Positions 40,635 to 49,449 of a stretch of DNA of 49,477 nt are shown in pieces. The translations under genes and the position numbers were made by a program. A model generated the notes under the pieces. That model saw only the letters and a list, made by a program, of their open reading frames with translations. It had not been told where the DNA came from and did no database searches. The stretch lies in NCBI GenBank assembly GCA_020724905.1, contig DYGB01000002.1:93425-142901 (forward strand), given 5' to 3'. This stretch comes from Candidatus Paceibacter sp. GTDB taxonomy: Bacteria; Patescibacteriota; Minisyncoccia; UBA6257; JAGOQP01. Position 1 is the first letter of the stretch. Each line of letters opens with the position of its first letter.

Positions 40635-40945
40635 TTAAGTTTTTTTATCTAATTCTTGTTCGATCCTCTTTTGACTGTCTTTATATTTACCGACTTTTCC
40701 GTAAAATCTTACCATTCCACCAATACTTGGCACATAAAAAAAACACCATCATACTTTTCTTTATCTACTCTTATTTCTTTATCAGTAATCATCCATGCAC
40801 CATCTTCCAGTAATTGTTCATAAACAAAGGCAGGATCTTTTGAGACTTTTTTCTAAAATAATAGATTTCCATTTCTAGATATTACAAAATAATAAAGAAT
40901 AATGACAAGAATTACCATGAAGATTATTGTATATATATCATTTAG
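40635..40945 (-). pseudogene. Broken paralog of the 99-aa anchored protein at 49150
   Basis: The minus strand codes a protein clearly related to the intact gene at 49150-49449 but disrupted. An in-frame TAG replaces the TGG of FWKKVSK (here F*KKVSKDPAFVYEQLLEDG), and a frameshift in a run of eight T (near 40732) separates RVDKEKYDGVFF from YVPSIGGMVRFYGKVG and KYKDSQKRIEQELDKKT. The start codon is also unclear. The rest of the region 40535-40634 shows no gene. Confidence 0.8.
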
Positions 40946-40957
40946 GATTCTGAAAAT

Positions 40958-41395
40958 TTAGTCTTTTGTTTTGTATACTATAAAAAATGGCAGTTTGTCC
41001 ATGTCCTTATAGTGAAACATTTTGTAGTTTGCACGACGTGCAGTGGATGATAGCTGATATTTACGTAAGTTGACTTTTGGCACGAACGGATAAAAGCGAA
41101 TCTCTTGTTTAGAACAACCCTTTTCCCTCCATTTGAAGTTTGCAAAAAGTGGAGGGATCATAAAACCAGATTTTAAAACTTTTTCCATAATATCCCAACC
41201 AGCTCCAAAAAAAAGCTTCTTCGGTTTTGAACTAATCGTTTTTATCTGCGCACGAAACGAGCAACCGGTACACTGCACGTCATATAAAGGATAATTTGCT
41301 GGTAATAACATCAAGTCCTTTTTACAGTTGGGACAAGCTACCGTTTTTACTACCTCAATCTCCCCTTCATTTCCCCTTTGTCTATTGTTTGTCAT
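40958..41395 (-). CDS. DpnI-family PD-(D/E)XK nuclease
   Basis: The 145-aa protein matches the catalytic domain of DpnI/Dam-replacing proteins. It has a zinc ribbon C21, C24, C42 and C45 (ACPNCKK, VQCTGC), and a catalytic set D39...Q50-I-K52 placed as D53, E64 and K66 in DpnI, with E replaced by Q. The late TARRANY (119-125) matches the TARRAGW of DpnI. The C-terminal winged-helix methyl-sensing domain of DpnI is absent. DpnI cuts GATC only when adenine-methylated. It follows a 93-aa membrane protein after 64 bp, in the same direction as the type III system. Confidence 0.75.
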   Translation of the reverse strand: MTNNRQRGNEGEIEVVKTVACPNCKKDLMLLPANYPLYDVQCTGCSFRAQIKTISSKPKKLFFGAGWDIMEKVLKSGFMIPPLFANFKWREKGCSKQEIRFYPFVPKVNLRKYQLSSTARRANYKMFHYKDMDKLPFFIVYKTKD

Positions 41396-41459
41396 AAGCT
41401 TAGAATGAAAGTTTTTAAACTCGGATAATATATTACATTAAATCGTTTGAAAAATAATT

Positions 41460-41741
41460 TCAATAAATCAGTAGCAAAGCCATGATCCACAGTGCTGCAC
41501 ATAAAATGTTTGCTGTGTGCGTAATCCAGTAATACTTATTTCCAGTACCCTCTTCACGAAAAAGCCACTCAAAAAATTTATATATAACATGAGACAATAC
41601 TCCAAATGCAAATGTAATTAGGCCATAATAGATGTACTTTTCATTGTAAATTAAGCTGAAAACAGCAAACACTCCTCCGATAATTGCGATGTTTAACTGC
41701 CACGTGAAATTGTTAAGATTTACAATATTTAAATTACTCAT
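41460..41741 (-). CDS. Small membrane protein coupled to the gene at 41738
   Basis: I do not recognise this 93-aa protein. It has three hydrophobic segments (about 14-31, 36-56 and 75-92) with a charged loop (EWLFREEGTGNKYY) between the second and third. The start overlaps the stop of the upstream 180-aa gene in ATGA, so both are made together. A soluble protein coupled to a small membrane protein next to a restriction system recalls abortive-infection pairs, but no family supports that. Confidence 0.65.
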   Translation of the reverse strand: MSNLNIVNLNNFTWQLNIAIIGGVFAVFSLIYNEKYIYYGLITFAFGVLSHVIYKFFEWLFREEGTGNKYYWITHTANILCAALWIMALLLIY

Positions 41742-42280
41742 ATAGTTTTGGTTAAAATATTATTATGTTGATTTTCCAAGATTCTTTTTAATACTTCTCC
41801 CCGAGAACCACTGATTACATCTTTATCAGAAAGCATTGCCATCCTAACAGCATCCCATGTTGCTTCTTTAAACTTATTTTCTTTGAAAAAACTTTTTATA
41901 TCATCAACAAAAAACTCCAAGAATTGCTTAAGAGTATTTAAATCTATGGTACTATGGGTAACTGTCCAAGGATTAACGTTGATATTAGTGATTCCATATT
42001 CTATTTTAGGATATAAAGTCATCTGTTGAAATTTTTGATAGTCGTTCTTGAAGTATGTATACACAACTTGATCGATAAGGATAGTACAAGCCAGAGCACA
42101 ATGAAAAAGCACATAATCTTCACGTGGAATATGTGACAGATTTTCCTTATTAAGATCCTGTATAGAGATAAAAGTACCTTTACCAGGATGCTTGTGTGCA
42201 TCTGATTTTCTCAGAAACTCCGTAAATTGATCACGAAATTTTTTGTAATAATATTCCTTTACTTCAAAATCTCTATTCAT
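41738..42280 (-). CDS. Unknown soluble protein after the type III res gene
   Basis: I do not recognise this 180-aa protein. It is mostly helical, with one cysteine-containing hydrophobic helix (YVLFHCALACTILIDQVVYT, about 56-75) and conserved-looking NINVNPWTVTHSTIDL. It starts 10 bp after res and overlaps the small membrane protein gene by 4 bp. It is probably an accessory part of the island. Confidence 0.65.
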   Translation of the reverse strand: MNRDFEVKEYYYKKFRDQFTEFLRKSDAHKHPGKGTFISIQDLNKENLSHIPREDYVLFHCALACTILIDQVVYTYFKNDYQKFQQMTLYPKIEYGITNINVNPWTVTHSTIDLNTLKQFLEFFVDDIKSFFKENKFKEATWDAVRMAMLSDKDVISGSRGEVLKRILENQHNNILTKTI

Positions 42281-42290
42281 ATTTTATGAT

Positions 42291-44978
42291 CTACGTTTTA
42301 CTAAAACCTTTTATTAATTCCTTGAAACTCCTTGGTGTGTACCTTTCAAAATCCTCTTGTTTTACATACAAAGCCATAAATTTTATTTTGTTTTGTACAA
42401 GATTGATATCATTACACCACTGATATAGACGTTTAATTTTCTCCATATCATCCAAATCTTCGCGTCCTTTGGTTTCTACAATGAATATTTCTTTATCCGA
42501 TGTTTTTACAAAAAAATCTGGATAATAATCGCTGATATTACCGTCTGCGTCTTTGTAGTCAATTTTAAAGTGCACTGCAAAATAGTTTTTGGCATACGAA
42601 ATAACATCCTCGCAACCCTCTAAAAAGTTAGCAAACTGCAGTTCAAAATGACTATCGCCAACGATTTTATTGAAGACACTTTTTTTCGGCACAATGAAGC
42701 CCTGATCCTTGATTACAAACGGTCGTGATTGACTAATTTTGATGTAGTCACGAATTTCCGCTTCACCCCTATCCACTATAGTCAATTCATTAATCTCTTT
42801 CTTGAATGTTTCAATTATAGTTTTTGTCACCTCAAGTTCTGACAAATTGCGCAAAATATTGAGGTCTTCTAGGTCTACTTTTCGCTCAAAAAGATGATTG
42901 ACAACAAAATCCTTTACTCTTTCGTACAAAACATCGTGTCCGCCCACAAGACGCAACTCCTTTCGAATGATCTGTGCGAAGTAGCCGATGACGCTTTGAT
43001 AGTTCGGTATGAAATTGCTATCAAGTTCAGTCGTATGAGTTGTTTCTCCGGTAGTTATGTCGCGAAAAACAATTTGTTTTTTCTCTTCCTCACTAAACTC
43101 TTTAACCTTGATTTTTGAGTGCGTAAATGAGCCAATGTTCAAGTCAGAGATATTTTTGTACTCGCGATAAATGCGCGGTGACAGGATGGGAATTTCAATA
43201 TCAAGATTCTCGATATCTTTTTTAGTTTTTTTATCATCAACCTCAACAACGAGTGGGGTTTTCGGTTCTGCACCTTCTCCCATTTTCTTTTTCTCAAGCT
43301 CAACACCTTCGTTTTTAATTGATTCCACGAAGTCCATAAAAGCATCAGTTCCAACAACGCTTACATATTCGGTTACATTGCTCTCACGATACATACGTCG
43401 CAAACCACGTCCAAGTGTTTGTTCGGGTAGAATATTGCTTTGAGCAACGTATGCACGTAGACCAACAATTGTTGTCACATTTTTTACGTCCCAACCTTCT
43501 TTAAGCATCAAAACTGAAACAATAGCTTTGTGTGTGCTCCCCCAATTATCAATCTCATTCGATGCTTTTCGTAATTCTTTTAATTCTTCTTCTTTTTTGC
43601 CTTTTACATTCTCCGAAATCTCTCCATTATTCTTTGTGTGGATTACGAGTACGTCCTTCTCTGATTGAAATTCTGGGTAGGCAGGATTATCCATTAAATA
43701 TTTCGCTACATCGTCGCAGTTCTTTGTGTCATCCGTCATGACGAAAAACACGGATTTCTTTTGCATTTTTTCGTGCTGTTCGTACGCCTTTTTCCATTCC
43801 AAATATCCAAGATGAATATAGTCCTTGTACTTTTCTGTAAACTTGGAGCTTTTGTGTTCTTGTAATTTGGCTCGGCTTGCAGGATCGGGAAGAACAGGGT
43901 GCTTCACTACATCCTGATAGATTGCCTCGACAAGCGGATAGTCCGAAACGGTTTGCACAAAAATTGATCCATTGTTGTGTTTTGGCGTAGCGGTAACATC
44001 AATCTGTAAAGACAAAAATTTATCCTTCATCTTCATACGGTTACTGATATCTTCAATGGATTTGAACCATGCCAATCGCTCATCGTGAATATGGTGCGCT
44101 TCATCGTTGAGCACCATAAGCTCATCAACATCGCGGACAATCTCACCAAGATTTACTTTTGAATCACCTGTATTGGCGACTGGTCGGTCGCCAAGGAAAT
44201 AGTCCATCGTATCCACATCATCAGCAGTTGGAATATTATCTTTGCTGTTATAAACTCGGTGAATATTCGTCAAAAATATATTGCCTGTTTTCGGAACATG
44301 CCCGATGTTATCCTGCATATGGATCGTCATCTGAAAATCGTCTTTCCAGTTTTGTCCCTCAAATCCGTTGTCGGGCAAAATCGGATCGTCCCAGAAAATT
44401 TTTAAGCCAGTGAAATCATCTTTGATACGATCAAGCACGATGATGTTTGGTGTAACAAGCAGAAAATTACGCGCAAGCCGAGAATTTTCCTCATATAGCT
44501 TGTGAAAATAGCTCCATGCTATAAGCAAGCTCATCACTTTTGTTTTTCCCGACCCTGTTGCCATTTTGATAACCAAGCGCAACCAATCTTCGGGGAACAT
44601 ACTTGAAGAAACCGCGCCGGAGCTGTCGTAACGGATAAGATCGTATTTATCTTTAACTCCTGCTACTTCGTAGCAGTAAATAATAGTTTCCACCGCTTCG
44701 CGTTGTGCAAAGTAATATTGAAAATAAGCCGTTCCTTCTTCTGTCTCAACAGGGTGCTCGGTTTGAAACCACCATTTCAGAAGCGCACGACTTGTCTCGC
44801 TCACTCCCTCATAGTTTTTTGCTCTCCACTCGGCCACTTCTTGGCGCAATTTGTAGACAAGCGGTGGGAGAAGTTTTTCATACCCCTTTTCGCGTAATGC
44901 CTCATCAGCAGGAAACCACCTGATTTTCGGATCAAGTATCGCGTGCGGTGATTTTGGAAAGTCTTTGTGTAGTGCCAT
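42291..44978 (-). CDS. Type III restriction enzyme, Res subunit
   Basis: The 895-aa protein has SF2 helicase motifs: Walker A MATGSGKTKV (139-148), motif II LNDEAHHIHDE (290-300) and motif VI QTLGRGLRRMYRE. The C-terminal PD-(D/E)XK nuclease is SDYYPDFFVKTSDKEIF followed by IVETKGRED. Type III Res needs Mod and cuts near two unmodified, inversely oriented sites after ATP-driven movement. All catalytic motifs are intact. It follows the OLD-family gene by 1 bp. The sequence looks richer in GCG/CGC than the ribosomal region, hinting at transfer. Confidence 0.93.
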   Translation of the reverse strand: MALHKDFPKSPHAILDPKIRWFPADEALREKGYEKLLPPLVYKLRQEVAEWRAKNYEGVSETSRALLKWWFQTEHPVETEEGTAYFQYYFAQREAVETIIYCYEVAGVKDKYDLIRYDSSGAVSSSMFPEDWLRLVIKMATGSGKTKVMSLLIAWSYFHKLYEENSRLARNFLLVTPNIIVLDRIKDDFTGLKIFWDDPILPDNGFEGQNWKDDFQMTIHMQDNIGHVPKTGNIFLTNIHRVYNSKDNIPTADDVDTMDYFLGDRPVANTGDSKVNLGEIVRDVDELMVLNDEAHHIHDERLAWFKSIEDISNRMKMKDKFLSLQIDVTATPKHNNGSIFVQTVSDYPLVEAIYQDVVKHPVLPDPASRAKLQEHKSSKFTEKYKDYIHLGYLEWKKAYEQHEKMQKKSVFFVMTDDTKNCDDVAKYLMDNPAYPEFQSEKDVLVIHTKNNGEISENVKGKKEEELKELRKASNEIDNWGSTHKAIVSVLMLKEGWDVKNVTTIVGLRAYVAQSNILPEQTLGRGLRRMYRESNVTEYVSVVGTDAFMDFVESIKNEGVELEKKKMGEGAEPKTPLVVEVDDKKTKKDIENLDIEIPILSPRIYREYKNISDLNIGSFTHSKIKVKEFSEEEKKQIVFRDITTGETTHTTELDSNFIPNYQSVIGYFAQIIRKELRLVGGHDVLYERVKDFVVNHLFERKVDLEDLNILRNLSELEVTKTIIETFKKEINELTIVDRGEAEIRDYIKISQSRPFVIKDQGFIVPKKSVFNKIVGDSHFELQFANFLEGCEDVISYAKNYFAVHFKIDYKDADGNISDYYPDFFVKTSDKEIFIVETKGREDLDDMEKIKRLYQWCNDINLVQNKIKFMALYVKQEDFERYTPRSFKELIKGFSKT

Positions 44979-44979
44979 A

Positions 44980-46647
44980 TTAATATGCTTTTTCCCAACA
45001 CTTTTTTAATGCCTCAAATACGACTGACATATCGTTTTCGAACTGCTCCTTTTCTATTTTTGCACTTACCGCTCGTGCCAACTTCACTTTCTGCTGACTA
45101 TCCATAGAATCAGCTTCAGTTTTGGTTCTTTTCCACTTTGGCACATCATTGTGTCCGCCAGCCTGATTTTGTTTTGCCACCGGATAGTACTCTTCTAGAC
45201 TACCGACTGGTAGCTTAAAGATCTGTTCGTCTTCATCTACGTCAGGAAATTTTCTCAAGAATTCACTATATGCACCTTCCGAAATTTTCTGTTCACTCAA
45301 TTCATCAAGTAAAATTATCACCTGTTTTTGATAGATGCTCTCATTGATTGGTGTAAATATTTTTTCAATAGCACCGATTGTTCTTGAAGCTTGGTCTACA
45401 TCTCCATGAGCATTAAGAATTTTAACCTTCTTTTCGCTAGAATAGTGTATACGTACAACCTCTCGCAAGAACTCAAACTCACTTTCTCCTTCTACTATTA
45501 AAAAGTTGTTGGGTAGAAGTAAGTCTTTCGGGCTCCCACCCAATAAATCAAAGACAACGTCTTGTCGGCCAAATTCACTAACCTCGTCTATGTTAGATCT
45601 ATGATCTATCTTTTCGACTTTGAATATTTTTTGATTTGCATGTTCATCTACCACTAGCACAGAGGAATGAGTATTTATAAACACCTGATCTAAGCCATTT
45701 GATATTTCTAATAGTGCATCTTTAAGAGCCCGTTGAGCGGTAGGGTGTAGGTGTAACTCCGCCTCATCTATTAAGAATAAGAAATTATTTGATTCACCAT
45801 CGTCTCTTTGGAAATTTTGATAAGCTTGAATGATCGCAAGCATCAGAGCTCTTTGCATCCCGTCACCCTTTTCTGAAGCATCGTTTTCTATACCGTCATT
45901 AACTGTCGTTCTAAATTTCTTAAATAAGTCTTCTATCTCTGGGTTTTCGACTTTGAATTTGACCTCTGCACAATCTGGAAATTGTTTTTGGAGAAAAACA
46001 GCCACACGATTTCCTATCTCATCTATACTTTCTCTTATTTGTGTCCTTTGTTCTGGGTCAGCGGGGTCACCAAACAATTCATTAAATTTCTGCTTGAATT
46101 CATCATAGACAGGATCTTTTTCAAGCATTTTTTCTAAAACAGCCGATAACATTCTGCTTATTGGGGTCGTCTTACCATATTTTGCTACATCTTCTAAAAA
46201 TTTTTTGGTACTCACATATTCAAGTATTGGTAAAAATTGACGCCAAGTACTGTCTCTACCCATGGGATTTTCCCATTTTCCAGTCTTCGGGTTCCACAAT
46301 TGCCTATCATTTCCATCTTTATGGACACTACTTCTTCTAATACTTATAGAATCTACATCACCAAAGATATCAGAAAGTGCTTTCTTCTGTTTATCATTAC
46401 TGATTAAATTCAGTGCGTTTTGAAGCCCTGAAAATTCAATTTCCACACTAACCTCCTTATTTGGATCGCGCATGAAACGAATATCATCTAGACTCCCTGA
46501 TCCGATGAAAAACCACTCGACCGCCTCAAACAAATTTGTTTTTCCGTGATTATTTTGGCCAACAAATACATTAAAGGCCCCAATCTCGAGATCTTCAAGG
46601 ATTTCAATAGACCTAAAATTTTTAACTGAAATTTTTGTTATTTTCAT
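44980..46647 (-). CDS. OLD-family ATPase/TOPRIM protein inserted between mod and res
   Basis: The 555-aa protein has an N-terminal ABC-type ATPase: Walker A GQNNHGKT (30-37), a signature-like GDGMQRAL (261-268), Walker [13 protein letters not shown] (291-302) and NTHSS as H-switch. The C-terminal TOPRIM part has IVEGESE (E386, E390), ILLDELSE (D448) and GSLEEYYP. The DxD of canonical TOPRIM reads D-E-L. OLD proteins are nucleases in phage defence (P2 OLD, Gabija GajA). It overlaps mod by 4 bp (ATGA) and is followed 1 bp later by res, so it is part of the same operon. Its base composition looks more AT-rich than both neighbours. Confidence 0.85.
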   Translation of the reverse strand: MKITKISVKNFRSIEILEDLEIGAFNVFVGQNNHGKTNLFEAVEWFFIGSGSLDDIRFMRDPNKEVSVEIEFSGLQNALNLISNDKQKKALSDIFGDVDSISIRRSSVHKDGNDRQLWNPKTGKWENPMGRDSTWRQFLPILEYVSTKKFLEDVAKYGKTTPISRMLSAVLEKMLEKDPVYDEFKQKFNELFGDPADPEQRTQIRESIDEIGNRVAVFLQKQFPDCAEVKFKVENPEIEDLFKKFRTTVNDGIENDASEKGDGMQRALMLAIIQAYQNFQRDDGESNNFLFLIDEAELHLHPTAQRALKDALLEISNGLDQVFINTHSSVLVVDEHANQKIFKVEKIDHRSNIDEVSEFGRQDVVFDLLGGSPKDLLLPNNFLIVEGESEFEFLREVVRIHYSSEKKVKILNAHGDVDQASRTIGAIEKIFTPINESIYQKQVIILLDELSEQKISEGAYSEFLRKFPDVDEDEQIFKLPVGSLEEYYPVAKQNQAGGHNDVPKWKRTKTEADSMDSQQKVKLARAVSAKIEKEQFENDMSVVFEALKKCWEKAY

Positions 46648-48773
46648 ATATTCACTTCAATTACTTTCATCGTGTCATTGCCAAAAATATCAACGACTTT
46701 CACTGCAATCTTGCGCCGACCGACTTCACACTCGTGCGCGACGCTTTTGAGCTCAATGGAGCGATCTTTTTTAGTGCGAAAACTTTGCCATTCATTCTCA
46801 AAAACATAGTCGCCCGTCCATCGCTCCTCAAACTCGCCATCATCGTTTTGCACACGTACAATTTCTCGTTTACTCTCAAAATTAAAGTCCACTGCCCAAT
46901 AATCAATCCAGTCCGTCCACTTTTTCGTCAACACTTCGCGTGTTACAACGCCATCCTTATCTTTGGCGATCTTGATGATATTGCCATTTTCAACCAATAC
47001 CTTGTCCGCGCCTTTTCTTAAACTCTCGACAACATTATCTACAATGTCCTGATTGTAAAAAACGCTAAAGTCAGTCAGCTCAACGGCAACGGTTCCGGGA
47101 GTGCGCTTGCCGGCAGACTTTACATGAGGTTTTACTTCAATATATGAGACATCGTGAAATTGAATTTGATTTTTCTCAATGGCTCGCTTGTCAAACACCT
47201 CGCGCGGGATGTGCTTGAGCGCAAGATCAATGCCTTTCGCTTTTGCTTCTTCCTGAATTTTTGGGAATAATCCCATTTCAAATTCAAAAGAAAGGATGTC
47301 CACCTTGGTAATTTGTTTCTCAATACATTCATTGATAACTTCTTCAACAAACAGGCGCGATGTCGGCAAATTAATCGGTCCAATCGCGACCAAACGCCCC
47401 GCTTTTTTGGCAACAAAAGTTTTGAAGTTTTCTATCGGCTCTGCTTTGTATGCGCGCGTAATGAGCTTTACAAAATCGGCTTCTTTTTGGGCAAGTTGTT
47501 TTTGCTTTTGCTCCTCGCGTAAGTCGGGATTAACACCGATATAGTGCTGGCGCTCGTATTTACCGAGGTTCAAAATTTCAAACGCGCGAAAATCCTTGCC
47601 GGATTTTTTCATCTCACGTTGGACACCAATCATGCGCTTGCGTGTGGTATGAATGGAAAATTTACCCAGGTCAGAACCAATCCACTTTCTTCCTAGTTTT
47701 TCCGCTACTGCTAAAGTTGTGCCCGAACCGCAGAAAAGGTCAGCGACAAGATCGCCTTCGTTAGAGGATGCTTTAATTATATTTTCAATAAGTTTATTCG
47801 GCTTTTGTGTAGGATAATTGGTAAAATCTTTATCATTTTTCATCAAAATTGGAATATCCCATACATCCTCCAACCGCTTCCCCTCCTTCATGTATGTTTT
47901 ATATTCTTTTCCGTCACGATATGTAATTTTAAAACGGCCCTTTTCATCCTCTTTATCGAACCTTGCAATTGCACCCTCTGCATATGGTGTGTATAAAGGA
48001 TTAAAAATAACATCTTTGGATTTTGAGTATCTAAAAATTGTGTCATGCTTCCTTGAAAAATCGAAGTTCGGTGCAAGACTTCCTGTATATTTCCAAATAA
48101 TTTCATTTCTAAAATTATCCTTTCCAAATAACTCATCTAAAACCAACCGAACATATCCGTTTACTCTTCCATCACAATGCACATAAATACTTCCATTATC
48201 CGCCAATAAATCGCGCATCAATGATAACCGCTCGTAGATCATCGCTATAAAACTATCCGCGCCCTTTCCCCACGTGTCGCGATAGGCAAGCTCCTCCAAC
48301 ACATTCGGCTTTTTGGTAAGTTCATCATCGCCAATTTCCACTTTCATTGAAAAATCCGCGCCCACATCAAACGGCGGGTCAATATAGATAAGTTTTAATC
48401 CGCCAGCTTTCTCAATTTCTTCGCGCAAGGGTCCACTCTTTAAACTTGAGAGAATAAGCTTGTTGTCTCCCCAAATAAGTTTATTTGTCCAGCCGGCAAT
48501 CTGCCTTCCACGATCATCAAAATCAAAGAGAGTTTGTTGTGTTTTTTCTTTTGCATCTTTTGTATCTTCGGCGCGAGGTTCATCAACAACTTCGATAGTT
48601 TGAAATGGTAATACTGTTTTTATCGTTTCAGTTGTCTTCCCTTGCCACACTAACTCGACTTGTTTCCTATCTTCAAATAAAATCCATCGATACTTTTCCG
48701 GTAGTGGTTTATTATTCTCAATGTACTTGAGAATATCACGCTTTTCATTTTCAGTAAGTTGTATCTTTGGCAT
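46644..48773 (-). CDS. Type III DNA methyltransferase, Mod subunit
   Basis: The 709-aa protein is a beta-class adenine methyltransferase, with motif IV DPPF (132-135; DPPY in most) before motif [10 protein letters not shown] (344-352) and TQKP between. The target recognition part lies between the motifs and a long C-terminal part contacts Res. It would methylate a short asymmetric site on one strand. It begins 8 bp after a 110-121-aa small gene and overlaps the OLD-family gene. Many GCG/CGC codons set it apart from the backbone genes. Confidence 0.93.
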   Translation of the reverse strand: MPKIQLTENEKRDILKYIENNKPLPEKYRWILFEDRKQVELVWQGKTTETIKTVLPFQTIEVVDEPRAEDTKDAKEKTQQTLFDFDDRGRQIAGWTNKLIWGDNKLILSSLKSGPLREEIEKAGGLKLIYIDPPFDVGADFSMKVEIGDDELTKKPNVLEELAYRDTWGKGADSFIAMIYERLSLMRDLLADNGSIYVHCDGRVNGYVRLVLDELFGKDNFRNEIIWKYTGSLAPNFDFSRKHDTIFRYSKSKDVIFNPLYTPYAEGAIARFDKEDEKGRFKITYRDGKEYKTYMKEGKRLEDVWDIPILMKNDKDFTNYPTQKPNKLIENIIKASSNEGDLVADLFCGSGTTLAVAEKLGRKWIGSDLGKFSIHTTRKRMIGVQREMKKSGKDFRAFEILNLGKYERQHYIGVNPDLREEQKQKQLAQKEADFVKLITRAYKAEPIENFKTFVAKKAGRLVAIGPINLPTSRLFVEEVINECIEKQITKVDILSFEFEMGLFPKIQEEAKAKGIDLALKHIPREVFDKRAIEKNQIQFHDVSYIEVKPHVKSAGKRTPGTVAVELTDFSVFYNQDIVDNVVESLRKGADKVLVENGNIIKIAKDKDGVVTREVLTKKWTDWIDYWAVDFNFESKREIVRVQNDDGEFEERWTGDYVFENEWQSFRTKKDRSIELKSVAHECEVGRRKIAVKVVDIFGNDTMKVIEVNI

Positions 48774-48781
48774 ATATTATA

Positions 48782-49111
48782 TTAGCTAGTCCAATAGGTT
48801 ATCACCGGTAATATAGCTTGTTTATAATCATCTGCATCTTCAGCAACATCAATAGAAATATTCCACAGAGGATCTTTATCATTAGACATTCTCGTGATGA
48901 GATTATTTTTTGAAAGTCCACTCAAAATACCCCCTATCACTCTACGATACCCATCTTCATCATCAAGAATTAAGTACTTCTTCATCTCTCTTTGAAAATC
49001 AGAAGATTTGAAAAGCAATTCTTTGTTAATGAAATTATCCAAAATTACATATAGTCCAACCTGTTGTTTTACTGGCATCTCTTTTATTTCTTTTTTTAAT
49101 TTCGTATCCAT
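48782..49111 (-). CDS. Small protein, possibly winged-helix, at the head of mod
   Basis: The protein is 109 aa from the ATG at 49111 (starts at 49123 or 49147 are also possible). It reads MDTKLKKEIKEMPVKQQVGL, then a segment YRRVIGGILSGLSKNNLITR that resembles the recognition part of a winged helix. It lies 8 bp before mod. A controller role, as for C proteins of restriction systems, is only a guess from position and size. Confidence 0.55.
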   Translation of the reverse strand: MDTKLKKEIKEMPVKQQVGLYVILDNFINKELLFKSSDFQREMKKYLILDDEDGYRRVIGGILSGLSKNNLITRMSNDKDPLWNISIDVAEDADDYKQAILPVITYWTS

Positions 49112-49149
49112 ATTAATTAGCATAGAATAGTACACCATAGAATACAATA

Positions 49150-49449
49150 CTACCTGATTTTTTCTTCTTTGATTCTTTTTTGACTATCTTCGTATTCTCC
49201 TATCTTTCCATAAAACCTAATCACCTTTCCTAAGCTTGGCACATGTAACATAAAGGGACCAGTGTATTTATTTTTATCTATATTGATTGATCCATCATCA
49301 ATAACCCAAGCCTCATCTTTTTTTAACTGTTCATAAAAAAATTCTGGATTTTTACTTACTTTCTTCCAAAATGCTACATCACCATGTTTTACTACCACAA
49401 AGTAGTAATAGAGAATACCCAAAATGATTATTGCAATTGCGATATACAT
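49150..49449 (-). CDS. Anchored orphan protein, intact paralog of the pseudogene at 40635
   Basis: The 99-aa protein has one N-terminal membrane segment (about 2-19) and a soluble part with FWKKVSKNPEFFYEQLKKDE and VPSLGKVIRFYGKIGEYEDS. It is related along its length to the broken copy at 40635-40945, at the far end of the restriction island. No known family is recognised. It stops 2 bp before the longest reading of the 48782 gene. The last 28 bases of the window show no gene. Confidence 0.7.
   Translation of the reverse strand: MYIAIAIIILGILYYYFVVVKHGDVAFWKKVSKNPEFFYEQLKKDEAWVIDDGSINIDKNKYTGPFMLHVPSLGKVIRFYGKIGEYEDSQKRIKEEKIR

Noticed and set aside
40609-40682. 12-bp inverted repeat AAAGACAGTCAA / TTGACTGTCTTT with a 50-bp loop
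   Set aside because: The right arm codes the conserved KDSQK of the pseudogene, so the match may be chance; no T-run, no attachment-site logic.
40535-40813. 92-codon plus-strand open frame
   Set aside because: It is rich in F, Y, L and I and lies antisense to the recognisable pseudogene; no start signal or family.
44040-44080. GGTTCAAATCC-like T-arm sequence on the minus strand
   Set aside because: It lies in the Res coding frame (AWFKSIED) and no acceptor, D or anticodon arms are found around it.
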